A DNA stretch of 64,000 bases from Lysobacter_C viscosus (GTDB lineage Bacteria > Pseudomonadota > Gammaproteobacteria > Xanthomonadales > Xanthomonadaceae), in contig NZ_JBJMAV010000003.1 of assembly GCF_046600715.1 (NCBI RefSeq), positions 1 through 64,000 of the forward strand, given 5' to 3'. Position numbers and translations under genes: made by a program. Under the pieces are notes generated by a model, which was not told where the DNA came from, ran no database searches, and worked only from the letters and a program-made list of their open reading frames with translations. Positions 28,254 to 36,796 of this stretch are shown in pieces (position 1 is the first letter of the stretch; each line of letters starts with the position of its first letter).

Positions 28254-28766
28254 ATGAAGAGCCCTGGTGAAGCCAAGCAAAAGAAGCCGAGCGCTACTCA
28301 AATTAAGCGGAAAATGCAGGCCTTTGCCAAAAAAATGCGCAGACCTAACGAGCCTGCTCAACCAGAGGCGGCAGTCGTTGAGTGGGCAGAGTCGAATTTT
28401 CGTGCGCGGAGATCGGCGGCCGATCTCTGGAAGGCATATTTAGCTGAAGACCCGATAAGTTTTGATGCGACGGTCAAACGAGTGAAGCCTGGCTCCACGG
28501 AAATCAAGATGCTGATCGACTTTGCCTATCATGCCCGCAGTCCGCGCATTGCTTCGGAACTTGGTGCCGCCAGTGCCAAAAAAAGATATGAACCAATAAG
28601 AGAAGCTATCTGTGCCGACTGGATTGCTGCGCGAGAGAAAGGCGGCGACAAGAGCAAGCCTCAGTTCGCAAGGGATTGGATGCATCAAAAAGGCTGGACT
28701 GACCTCGACAAGCCACCAGTTTCCGAAAGGAGGCTGTACGAATGGCTGTTGAAAATTAAACCCTGA
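28254..28766 (+). CDS. hypothetical basic protein
   Basis: I do not recognise this 170-residue protein. The first ~35 residues are very Lys/Arg-rich (KQKKPSATQIKRKMQ), and the rest is predicted largely helical with aromatic and basic residues. There is no signal peptide or membrane helix. Codon use and base composition differ from the chromosome. It lies 14 bp after the integrase stop in the same direction, so it is probably co-transcribed. A DNA-binding or recombination accessory role is possible but not shown. Confidence 0.6.
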   Translation: MKSPGEAKQKKPSATQIKRKMQAFAKKMRRPNEPAQPEAAVVEWAESNFRARRSAADLWKAYLAEDPISFDATVKRVKPGSTEIKMLIDFAYHARSPRIASELGAASAKKRYEPIREAICADWIAAREKGGDKSKPQFARDWMHQKGWTDLDKPPVSERRLYEWLLKIKP

Positions 28767-28777
28767 AAATAAAGTAC

Positions 28778-28797
28778 ACCGTCCACGCCTAGACGGT
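28778..28797 (+). other. small stem-loop before the regulator genes
   Basis: ACCGTC-cacgccta-GACGGT, followed by ATTTAA, directly after the basic-protein gene. A second 6-bp stem (CGCCTC/GAGGCG) lies at 28831-28849 just before the next start. These may be a weak terminator and a regulator site; both are short. Confidence 0.3.
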
Positions 28798-28855
28798 ATT
28801 TAACGGGCAACTCAACTCCGCCTAAAGTGCCGCCTCACCCACAGAGGCGCACAGC

Positions 28856-29107
28856 ATGCAACATCAAGGCAAAAGCAAAAGAGAGCGGCGGGGACATGTC
28901 CTGCCGCAAGCCCCCCTGATTTCCCTTGATCAGCCTGGGCGGCTGCTTACCCGTCATGTTCTGGCGTTGAGTGGCTGGAGCCATTCGAAGCTGTACAAGA
29001 AACTTAAAGAGGCTTCGTTCCCTGCTCCGGAGAAAGACGGGCGCGTCAATTACTGGACAACCGATACGGTAAGAGCAGCGTTAGGCCTGTCGGGAGTCAC
29101 GCCATGA
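28856..29107 (+). CDS. AlpA-like helix-turn-helix regulator
   Basis: An 83-residue protein. After a basic leader it has LLTRHVLALSGWSHSKLYKKLKEASFPAPEK, then YWTTDTVRAAL. That is the AlpA/excisionase winged-HTH pattern: recognition helix after a serine, an SFP-P turn, and a final W-x(n)-V helix. (The first string is split here as LLTRHVLALSGW then SHSKLYKKLKEASFP.) AlpA-type proteins control integrase/excision genes in P4-like elements. Its stop overlaps the next start by 4 bp (ATGA). Confidence 0.65.
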   Translation: MQHQGKSKRERRGHVLPQAPLISLDQPGRLLTRHVLALSGWSHSKLYKKLKEASFPAPEKDGRVNYWTTDTVRAALGLSGVTP

Positions 29108-29283
29108 GTACTTACGCTGAGCGAGTCAGTCCGAAGAAGGCAGCGCTGTTTCTGGGCGTCTCCATAAGAACGCTGGAGGAATGGCGGAAGAGGAAGATCG
29201 GGCCCGCCTTTGTGAAGCTGGGCCCAAAGCTGGTCCGCTATGAAATTGCCGAGCTGGAACGGTTCCTTGCGAGCTCGAGGTGA
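29104..29283 (+). CDS. small HTH_17/excisionase-family protein
   Basis: A 59-residue protein, MSTYAERVSPKKAALFLGVS at its start. The segment KKAALFLGVSIRTLEEWRK is a MerR/excisionase-type helix-turn-helix, followed by GPAFVKLGPKLVRYEIAELE, the wing that usually ends the HTH_17 family. It sits between the AlpA-like gene and the Rep gene with 4-bp overlaps on both sides, so the three are translationally coupled. It may serve as the excisionase or as a replication regulator. Confidence 0.75.
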   Translation: MSTYAERVSPKKAALFLGVSIRTLEEWRKRKIGPAFVKLGPKLVRYEIAELERFLASSR

Positions 29284-30239
29284 CTACCGAGCCAAGCATG
29301 ACTCCTCCTGTAACTATAAAGGGAGGAGTCAGTGAATCAGATGTGTGTGAGAAGTCGATACGTGTCGGGATAGACAAGATAAAGATCAGATTGGACTTCA
29401 CGAGTAGCAGGGCACCGGAATATCTCCAGATCCAAGAGTGGGCCAGGAGCGTTCGCGCCCACGAGTTTGGGAATAAGCACAGCGTCTGGAGTAAGCCGGG
29501 GAGATCGCAGACCAGCGTGTCCCAGGGGCTAGATGGTGGAGGAACCCTCTTCATTCTCTTTGGGAGGCATCGGGGAGAATTCAGGGCGTGGTTCGAGTTC
29601 AATCCGAACAAGGTAGTGATTGCTGAGTTGGAAGGCCGTCTTTGCACGATGCTCGAAAACGGCATGTACTCGCTGGTGGAACGCGGAATTGTCACTTACA
29701 GCGAGTTCGCCATCGACGTACCGAATGCACAGATCGAAGACTACGTATTCCTGTCCCGTAGCCATCGCCAGCAGGATCTGGGCTGGATCAACAATGGGGG
29801 CATTTATATCGGATCACGCAGACATGGCGAATTGCACTTTCACATTTATGACAAACAGAGGCAGTTGAGGGAGGCTGAGAACACCGTGGTTGAGAATTCA
29901 TGGTTGAGAGTCGAGGCCAGGATCAGTGGCAAACGCAGATTTCCGCTGCGCAGCGTCCTTCAATTGCCAAGTCCGTTTTTAAACCTTCTCGTGCTGCGAA
30001 GAAGCTGTGTTGAACAGGTCATAGCCGATGGCCTACTCGGTAATATCATTTCAGCACAAGGAATGCCGCACGAGATTCAATGCCAGATGTCATGCCTCAA
30101 TGGCCAGCAGAAAAAGTCAGTCCTTCATCGATTGAGCGAGTTCGAGGTCGATTGGTGGGGTCCAGATTTGCTGTGGGGGAGACTGGAGGCATCATTGGGC
30201 TGGCTGCACGAAGGGATGTCCTACAGTGGAAGGGCCTAA
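29280..30239 (+). CDS. Rep_trans-like replication initiation protein
   Basis: A 319-residue protein from the GTG at 29280 (an ATG at 29298 is the alternative). The segment GGIYIGSRRHGELHFHIYDK, then SWLRVEARI, matches the 'IYxGS ... YDK ... RxE' hallmark of Rep_trans (replication initiation factor) proteins of rolling-circle plasmids and integrative elements. An upstream YSEFAIDVPN strand carries the conserved D. This suggests the excised island can replicate. No catalytic Tyr can be assigned with confidence. The 3' side is followed by 418 bp without a gene. Confidence 0.7.
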   Translation: MTTEPSMTPPVTIKGGVSESDVCEKSIRVGIDKIKIRLDFTSSRAPEYLQIQEWARSVRAHEFGNKHSVWSKPGRSQTSVSQGLDGGGTLFILFGRHRGEFRAWFEFNPNKVVIAELEGRLCTMLENGMYSLVERGIVTYSEFAIDVPNAQIEDYVFLSRSHRQQDLGWINNGGIYIGSRRHGELHFHIYDKQRQLREAENTVVENSWLRVEARISGKRRFPLRSVLQLPSPFLNLLVLRRSCVEQVIADGLLGNIISAQGMPHEIQCQMSCLNGQQKKSVLHRLSEFEVDWWGPDLLWGRLEASLGWLHEGMSYSGRA

Positions 30240-30657
30240 ATGTGGCCATCTGGAAATTGTGTGCAATGGTCTGCGCTGTTCTCTCTAGGCCTGATCACGG
30301 CTACATCCGGAACATTCCGAGGGAGCCTGCGATTGCCGGCCAGAAATTGTGTCAACAACAAGAACCCATGCAACGTAGGTCATTCTTTACAGTCATTCGC
30401 GAACGGCGGGGCCATGTAGCGAATATCAGACACGTAGACGCCGAGATTGGATGGCCCCAGGGACGCATCACTGCGGTCAATCGTATGCAGTGGCTGACAA
30501 GTCTGGCTTGGAATAATTGGGGGCCTAGCCGAAGCGACAGGCAGAGTAGGCAAGCCGGCAGAGCCAGCGTCCGTTGACTCTTTACCTGCTGAGCATCAGC
30601 GCACGCTAGGAAATATAGCTGCCTGCTCCATCGCAGGAATTGGCTCGAGGGTGTCCC
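30240..30657. other. gene-free 418-bp stretch after the Rep gene
   Basis: A 165-codon frame covers 30080-30577, but half of it overlaps the Rep gene and its residues match nothing I know. The short GAAATTGTGT sequence occurs twice (30253 and 30349 area). No RNA gene, terminator or origin is clear. It may be decayed coding sequence or part of the replication origin. Confidence 0.4.
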
Positions 30658-32067
30658 TCATTGCCTTCGCGCGCGACGCGGCGTAGATACCAGCGGATCA
30701 TCCGGCAGCCTTGCAATCAAGGACGCATAGTATGCGTTGACCGCAGCGGCATCCTCGACGAGGGTACCTTCCTCCTCGCGCATCGGCTGGTTAGGGTCGC
30801 CGCGAAACGACAGCCAATTGAAGCTGGTCGTTACGAAGTACGCGTCATCGACCAGCAGCACCTTGGCGTGGGTATTGCCCTTGCGCACCAAACGGAAATT
30901 GTCGAAGGCTGTCGCTAGGGCTTCTAGCGACTCACGCGCCTGCCGATCCGGGTCGCGCTCACCCGGGTCGTCGCGGCCGATCCCATAGGCCACAGTCACT
31001 TGAACGCCGCGGTCTAGGCACGTCGTTAGGCGCTTGATGAAGGCCTTGTCGATTACGGCGGCGCGAATCCATGGTGAGACGATTAACAGCCGGTCTTGGG
31101 CGCGTTCCAACGCGTCGCGAAGCAATGGCGGGTGATCATATACACCCAACACCCGCACCTTGGCCGACATTACGCTGACGGCTTTCGTGCCAGCCAGCGT
31201 GAGGGGAGGGCGCCGGTCGAGTGGTGCTTGGGCCGCGTCGTCGACTACTTGAATGTCTCGGCGCAATTCACGCGCCACGGCCTGGACTTCGCGACGACGT
31301 TTGTCCGCATCGAACAACGTGGCAAACAACGGGGACTTGTGTGCAACGCCGCTTCGCTCATAGGCGATCTCGTGCTCGACTGAGGGGCGGCCGTCAATCG
31401 CGAAGGCTATGGAGATCCTACGACCGTCGTGTGACTTGAACCCCGCGGCCATGGCGCGGCGAAACAGTAGGGTCGGTTTGCCAACCACAGCATCTAGGCG
31501 CACGGCCCGCTGCGTCGGGCTGCCGACTTTGGCCATCAGGGCGGTCACACGATTGACTTGGGCCAGGTCGATATCGCCCGCACGGGGCGCTCGCCGAAGT
31601 ACCGGGGGCAATACGCCAGTGGGTTCGAGTTGCTTGCTGGTCCACAGCTCGCGATGGTCCAGCGCAACCAAGTGGCGGGTGATGCCGTCTACGTAAAGGG
31701 GAATGCGCTGGCGCACCAACGCGAATGAGGCCTGCGTAGCAAGCCGACGTGACCCTTCGGCGGTCAGAGCGTAGCGAACCGGTTCGCCTCCGCGCGCCGC
31801 TACAGCGTTTTCGAACGCGAGTTGTCCGAGCTGAGTCACCACGACTTTGGGGGGGAGACCGAGAAAGCGCTCCAGGTCATCGATCGAGTCGACGCCGCGC
31901 GCAATCGCCTTGAGCATGAATTCCTCGATCGCCCCCAGCTCGCTCGCCTGCTGTAGCGTTACGGCGCAATTGACCCGAAACACGGGCAGGCCGACCTCGC
32001 GGTAGGAGATAAGGCGGTAGCCGTCGCGCCGATCCAGACGCTGGGCGATACCCTCCAGATCACTCAT
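30658..32067 (-). CDS. mkoB: PLD-family nuclease, Mokosh type I MkoB-like
   Basis: A 469-residue protein starting MSDLEGIAQRLDRRDG. The N-terminal two thirds are a helical/winged-helix-like region (SIDDLERFLGLPPKVVVTQL resembles an HTH). The C-terminal ~150 residues are a phospholipase D fold with one HKD motif, THAKVLLVDD, then TTSFNWLSFRG and a downstream acidic segment. One HKD per chain implies a dimeric active site. Its ATG overlaps the kinase-helicase stop by 8 bp (ATGAGTGA), so the two are made together. A PLD nuclease paired with a kinase-COG1112-type helicase is the published Mokosh type I anti-phage arrangement. Confidence 0.82.
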   Translation of the reverse strand: MSDLEGIAQRLDRRDGYRLISYREVGLPVFRVNCAVTLQQASELGAIEEFMLKAIARGVDSIDDLERFLGLPPKVVVTQLGQLAFENAVAARGGEPVRYALTAEGSRRLATQASFALVRQRIPLYVDGITRHLVALDHRELWTSKQLEPTGVLPPVLRRAPRAGDIDLAQVNRVTALMAKVGSPTQRAVRLDAVVGKPTLLFRRAMAAGFKSHDGRRISIAFAIDGRPSVEHEIAYERSGVAHKSPLFATLFDADKRRREVQAVARELRRDIQVVDDAAQAPLDRRPPLTLAGTKAVSVMSAKVRVLGVYDHPPLLRDALERAQDRLLIVSPWIRAAVIDKAFIKRLTTCLDRGVQVTVAYGIGRDDPGERDPDRQARESLEALATAFDNFRLVRKGNTHAKVLLVDDAYFVTTSFNWLSFRGDPNQPMREEEGTLVEDAAAVNAYYASLIARLPDDPLVSTPRRARRQ

Positions 32068-35000
32068 GGTCCCACTCCTTGACCACACACTCGACCGACT
32101 CCTCCTCAACGAACCTGATGATGCGGGCAAACGGATTCTTCCCCCGCACGGTGCGGCAGAACTCGAGATCGCCAACGATTACCAGGAAATCCCGGGCGCG
32201 CGATAAGGCCACATTGAGGTGACGCCAGTCGGAGAGCATGCCGATCTGACCGCGGTTGTTCTTGCGTGTGACCGAATAAATGCAGATGTCCACTTCGCGT
32301 CCCTGAAACGCATGTACCGAGGCACAGTCGATTGCCAAGCGGTCAAGGTCCCGTTCCTTGCGAATCTCGTTACGGATCATTGTCACCTGCGGGCCATAGC
32401 CCGAAATGACGCCAATGGCCGGCCAGTTGTTAGGCGGACCCCCGGTGCGTTCCAGAGCAAACAGCAGGCGCTTCAATAGCGCGACGATAGCCTGTGCCTC
32501 GCGGGCATTCTCGTAACTGGTGCCGCGTGAGCGTTCCTCGTAGGCCTTCTTGGCGCCTGAGTACGGATCGAGCCAACTCACCTCGTGGTCGAGTCCGGCC
32601 ACTGACAGGTCCGCAATGTCGCGGTCGGCCGTGGAGGCTCCTTCGCTCAGGTTGCCGTCGTAGAAGCACTTACTTACCAGGCGGCCAATTTCGCCGCGCA
32701 TGCGGTGCTGCTCGGTCAAGGCTGCCTTGCAACCGTCGCCTAGATCCTTGGTTAAACGTTCGAACAGTTGCTCGTCTAGCTGCTGCTGGCTCAGCCCAAA
32801 CCGCTCCTGTAGTTCCTCGGACCGCAGGGCGTGGTCGAGCACCGCCGGCAGCTGGTGGTGGTCGCCTAGCAGGACGGCGCGGCGCGACTGCGCTAGCGGC
32901 ACCAACAGTTCGGTGGTCGTGGCCTTGCCCGCCTCGTCGACGATGCATAGGTCGAACACCGTGCGCAACGCGGCTTCCTCGCGGCAGAACCCAACGCAGG
33001 TGCCGGCGACGACAGATGAGGAGGCGATGATAGCGGCCTTGAAATCCTCGGATTGGCCAAAGCGCATCCGCCAGTCTTCGGAAAGCGTCATCAGCTGCCC
33101 CAACGCTTCGCGCTGGGGGTCGCCGAGCAGCAACTGCGACCACTCTCGCAGCTCCGCATCGGAATGGGTGGCGAGCTGTGCGCCATCCTTGCCCAGTGAC
33201 AGCAACTTTTGCCGCGCGGCCTCGACGGTACTGCGTGCTACGACGTTATCGCCGCCGATCCGCTCCAGTTCGTCTTCAAGCACGCCAGTTCGCAGCAGCT
33301 TGTCGCTGCGCTCGCGGGTCGCCAAGGTCGACTCGGCCGCGATCTCGGCTTCCAATGCTTGCGCTTCCACCTCCAGTTCGGCCAGCGATGCCAGGACCCG
33401 CGCGAGTTGCTCGCGCGCGCCAATCAGGTCGAGCACGGCGAGCCCAAGCTCGACCTCATGGCGGTCGATGCCCAGCTCTGCCGCGCGTTCCCGCAAAAAT
33501 CGCTGCGAGGATTTCGTGACTTGGTCGCGCAGGACGAGGCTCCGCTGATTGAGGGAGCACGCTTCCACTCGCGGATCCGCTTCCTTGGAGCCACTGCCGA
33601 TGCGAACACACGAGATCTCGCGATCGGCGCCAAGCAATCGTTCCAACGCGTTGTCCAGGGCGACATGGGTTTGCGACGCAAGCAGGATCCTCGAATTGGG
33701 GTTGCGCGCCAGCTCCTGTCGAATCAACTCGACGATCAATTTGGTCTTGCCTGTGCCGGGTGGCCCGTGGGTCACGATCAAGTCCGTACCGGCCGCGAAG
33801 CGCGACACCACCGCCTTCTTGGCATCATCGAGGCTGCGATCGAAGAATTGCGCAACGGGTTCGTACGAGGGCTCGCTGGGCCCGCTTTCGGCGCCGACGA
33901 GCAGGGCGCGCAGGCGCGAACCCGGCGTCTCGTTGGCCTTAAACCTGTCCAGTGCGCGCGCTTGCCTGTCTAGCGCCACCCGGGTCTGGGCCCAGTCGAT
34001 GTCGAGCGTCCCCTTGCCGGGGATGCGTTCCAGGTCGATATGGGGGCGGGTCGCCAGTAACACGCACTGGCCGCCACGCACCGACTCCACTTCGCCACGA
34101 AACACCCAAGTGCCGTTGATCGAAATGACCCGCAACTGCTCTTCAACCGCGTCCTCGGGGTTCTCGATGGTCGCCAATAGCCGGGCCCCGTCGCGATCGA
34201 CGGTCGTGTAGCGCAGCGGTGGAACGCCATTGCGGGCGATGTGACGCAGCGCCTCGAGCAAGTTGGACCATTCGGCGAAGGCGTGGTCGGGGTCATGGCG
34301 CTGGGCCTGACTCACCTCATGCAAGTGCGCGTCGAGGCCAGCGTACAGCGCCTGCAGGTCGCGCCGGGCGGCCTGCTGTTCTGTCGCACGACGCGGCAGT
34401 TGATCGGTGAAATCCGCCTGCAGTAGCCAGCGGTCCGATTGAAACAACGCGTCCAAGCGGAATCGCTTGCGCACCATACTGGTAACCACCAAGTGCTCCC
34501 GACTACGGTCGAGCGACGCGGCTAGGCGGAACGACTGCGTTTCCATGGCAATCGTGCTGTCCCCCGCGCCGCCTACGGCCGACACGGCGGCAACCTCGCT
34601 GAGCTCCGCAAGCAACTGTTCTTGGGGACTCCCTTCAGCGTCGGCGGGGGCGCGCAGCTGCTCGGTTACGCTCGGGACAAAGCGCAGCGCTATGCGCAAC
34701 CTCTCGGGCTCGGCATCGGTGCCGCCGCCGCCGCGCAAGGCATCAGCAAACTCGACGATCGTGCCAAAGCGTTCGCCGGGCGTGCGACTCAATGCCCGTA
34801 CGATGGCCGCCCGTTCAGCGGGCGGCAGCGCCAGCCCGGGCAACGCGGCATAAAGCTCCTCATGGTCGGCCAAGGCGTGACCAGCCATCGCGCGCACAGC
34901 AATCGCACAAAACGCATACGGGTCGCGCGTGAGGGTGTAGGTGCCGGTGTCTTCTTCAGGCAGGCAGTACGGTACCGTCCGCCACCCCATTAGCGTGCGG

Positions 35001-35500
35001 CCGATGCCGACGCTCGCGAGCTTGGCCTGACCGAAGTCGATGATCTTGACAGCGCCAGTCGGCGTGACAAGGACATTGCCTGTCGATAGGTCGCGATGAG
35101 CGACGTTGCGTTCGGCGGCGTAATTGAGGGCGGCAACGATCGCTTCGCCGTAGCGTTCGTAGAACGTTTGCCATTCCAGCGGCCCTGCGGCGGCGAGATG
35201 CTGTTCGAGGGTCTGTCCGTCGATCCACTCGAGCGCAATGTAGCGCTGATTGGTGATTGAACAACGCCCGGCGTCGAGCATCCGGACAATGCAGTCGTGG
35301 CTAAGTTGGCCGAGCGCGCTATGTTCGCGATGCCAGATCTCATTGACGATCGCCGGGTCGCGGCCGTGCTCGGTGAAGACCTTCAGGGCCACTACCGCAT
35401 GCGACTGTTGGTCAAAGGCCTTGTGAAGTATTGCGGTGCCGCCTTCAGTCTGCTCGGCCAGCAGGACGTAGCGATCGGCGAAGATCTTTGGTTGCGACAT
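32060..35500 (-). CDS. mkoA: Ser/Thr kinase-SF1 helicase fusion, Mokosh type I MkoA-like
   Basis: A 1146-residue protein from the ATG at 35500 (a GTG at 35512 is the alternative). Residues ~10-280 are a protein kinase: VVALKVF (Lys), NVAHRDLSTGNVLV (HRDxxxxN) and KIIDFGQAK (DFG). A middle region of ~300 residues and a coiled coil within the helicase surround an SF1 Dna2/UPF1-type (COG1112) motor: Walker A GPPGTGKTKL near 585, Walker B CIVDEAGKAT near 853, LGDHHQLPAV after it, and HAFQGREVDICIYSVTR with HLNVALSRARDFLVIVGD near the end. It is first in the operon with mkoB. In Mokosh both genes are needed for phage defence; the trigger is not known from sequence. Confidence 0.86.
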   Translation of the reverse strand: MSQPKIFADRYVLLAEQTEGGTAILHKAFDQQSHAVVALKVFTEHGRDPAIVNEIWHREHSALGQLSHDCIVRMLDAGRCSITNQRYIALEWIDGQTLEQHLAAAGPLEWQTFYERYGEAIVAALNYAAERNVAHRDLSTGNVLVTPTGAVKIIDFGQAKLASVGIGRTLMGWRTVPYCLPEEDTGTYTLTRDPYAFCAIAVRAMAGHALADHEELYAALPGLALPPAERAAIVRALSRTPGERFGTIVEFADALRGGGGTDAEPERLRIALRFVPSVTEQLRAPADAEGSPQEQLLAELSEVAAVSAVGGAGDSTIAMETQSFRLAASLDRSREHLVVTSMVRKRFRLDALFQSDRWLLQADFTDQLPRRATEQQAARRDLQALYAGLDAHLHEVSQAQRHDPDHAFAEWSNLLEALRHIARNGVPPLRYTTVDRDGARLLATIENPEDAVEEQLRVISINGTWVFRGEVESVRGGQCVLLATRPHIDLERIPGKGTLDIDWAQTRVALDRQARALDRFKANETPGSRLRALLVGAESGPSEPSYEPVAQFFDRSLDDAKKAVVSRFAAGTDLIVTHGPPGTGKTKLIVELIRQELARNPNSRILLASQTHVALDNALERLLGADREISCVRIGSGSKEADPRVEACSLNQRSLVLRDQVTKSSQRFLRERAAELGIDRHEVELGLAVLDLIGAREQLARVLASLAELEVEAQALEAEIAAESTLATRERSDKLLRTGVLEDELERIGGDNVVARSTVEAARQKLLSLGKDGAQLATHSDAELREWSQLLLGDPQREALGQLMTLSEDWRMRFGQSEDFKAAIIASSSVVAGTCVGFCREEAALRTVFDLCIVDEAGKATTTELLVPLAQSRRAVLLGDHHQLPAVLDHALRSEELQERFGLSQQQLDEQLFERLTKDLGDGCKAALTEQHRMRGEIGRLVSKCFYDGNLSEGASTADRDIADLSVAGLDHEVSWLDPYSGAKKAYEERSRGTSYENAREAQAIVALLKRLLFALERTGGPPNNWPAIGVISGYGPQVTMIRNEIRKERDLDRLAIDCASVHAFQGREVDICIYSVTRKNNRGQIGMLSDWRHLNVALSRARDFLVIVGDLEFCRTVRGKNPFARIIRFVEEESVECVVKEWDHE

Positions 35501-35685
35501 CCGCGTTGGCACCCCTGCCCCCTGTCCTGTAGTGGAATCTACACGAAGGAACGGGAGTGGCGAATATCCGCACCTAGCCGATAGGAGACATCATCGGAGC
35601 CAATCTCCATAAAATTTCTGAAAATCAAATTGCATTCTCGCCGTCAAAAGTTACGATCTCTCAATGGGTATCGAATTTTTAAGCG

Positions 35686-36777
35686 GTGATTTTCGGTAAG
35701 TGTCTTCTTGAACGACAGTTGCTTCAGGCAATAGCCGATGAAGCATCGGAAGCACGAACAAGCTCCAGCATTGTCCCTGCTCATGCTGATGCCTCACTGG
35801 TGGCCAGTCTCTGGCAAAAGGCCATCCGGAGGGGGCATGGCGATTGGGCGATAGCCGCAGCGCGTGAACTTCAGAGGCGTGATCCTGCCTATGTTTGGCG
35901 ACGCATCCGCGTTATCGCGCTCGAAGAGGTCTCGGTTGCCAACCTTCAACTAGTCGCACAAGTCCTCGCCATTGCTGGCAAACGCGTTCTGCGGGCCAAA
36001 CTTGACGAACGCATTCTACTTTCCCATCTGACCTGCGAACTCACGCGATCGCCTAAATGCCGGACGCCCTGTGACATGGCGTCATGGCTGGATCCGCTGG
36101 TCGAGGGCGATGAATACACGCGGCTGCCTGGGCGGGTTCGCGATTTCGCAGCTGGGAATCTGGACCTAATCCGTCGATCGGCAAGTGCATGGCGGAACGC
36201 AGTGCCTCTCTCCATGCGCGTCGATGGTCGATGGAAGGCCTCCGGCAAAGGGAGCCGCGATCGCCGCGAGGCCTATCTGCAATGGGTGGGTGCATCACCC
36301 TTGCTGCGGTTCGTCGTCGAGCGCGGCGGGAGTACCTATGCGCTGAACGCCCTTTGCGTGCCTGCGGCACAGCTGAAAGCAGTGCACTCCGTCCCTCGAC
36401 CAGAAGTCACGCCGCCCCCTTGCTCGGATGAGCTAATCCGATCGATCCCGGCTTATGCGTACTGCATGTATTCCGCCCTAGGGCGCGAAGCGCTGAGGCT
36501 ATTCCTGAATCATTCCAATTGGGCTGCTGACGAACGCATCCCCTTGAAGCGGGAGGCGCTCACCGTTCTGGGCAACCTCGTCTTCTATGTCGAAGGAGGC
36601 TTTTGCGCCGACATGCTCGAAATTGCGCATAGCGTCGAGATCGAGCGGGAATCCGAGCGGACGCTGCTCGGACGACATGGCATTCGACCGAACGACGTGA
36701 CCGCACTCCTCGATTCGGCGCGTGAGTCCCTGCCCCTCCTGAATTCGATGCGACGTCTCGTCGCGGAAGACCAATGA
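35686..36777 (+). CDS. unknown protein with MgsA/clamp-loader C-terminal-like segment
   Basis: A 363-residue protein from the GTG at 35686, of no family I can name. Residues ~40-100 (SLWQKAIRRGHGDWAIAAA, then YVWRRIRVIALEEVSVANL) resemble the helical C-terminal region of MgsA/RarA-type AAA+ replication proteins, where 'KSIRGSDPDAAL..RRL...ASEDIG' is typical. No Walker motifs are present, so this is not an ATPase. It is 19 bp upstream of radC in the same direction. Element-borne gene pairs of this kind suggest a role in DNA processing of the mobile element, but this is inference. Confidence 0.6.
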   Translation: MIFGKCLLERQLLQAIADEASEARTSSSIVPAHADASLVASLWQKAIRRGHGDWAIAAARELQRRDPAYVWRRIRVIALEEVSVANLQLVAQVLAIAGKRVLRAKLDERILLSHLTCELTRSPKCRTPCDMASWLDPLVEGDEYTRLPGRVRDFAAGNLDLIRRSASAWRNAVPLSMRVDGRWKASGKGSRDRREAYLQWVGASPLLRFVVERGGSTYALNALCVPAAQLKAVHSVPRPEVTPPPCSDELIRSIPAYAYCMYSALGREALRLFLNHSNWAADERIPLKREALTVLGNLVFYVEGGFCADMLEIAHSVEIERESERTLLGRHGIRPNDVTALLDSARESLPLLNSMRRLVAEDQ

Positions 36778-36796
36778 AGACGGAAGGAATACAACC

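Noticed and set aside
30080..30577. A 165-codon frame overlapping the Rep gene end
   Set aside because: Half lies inside the Rep gene in another frame, and the residues show no family or coding character.
35664..35699. An 11-codon frame (ATGGGTATCGAA...) overlapping the start of the unknown gene before radC
   Set aside because: Too short and without a clear ribosome site; a leader peptide cannot be shown from one sequence.
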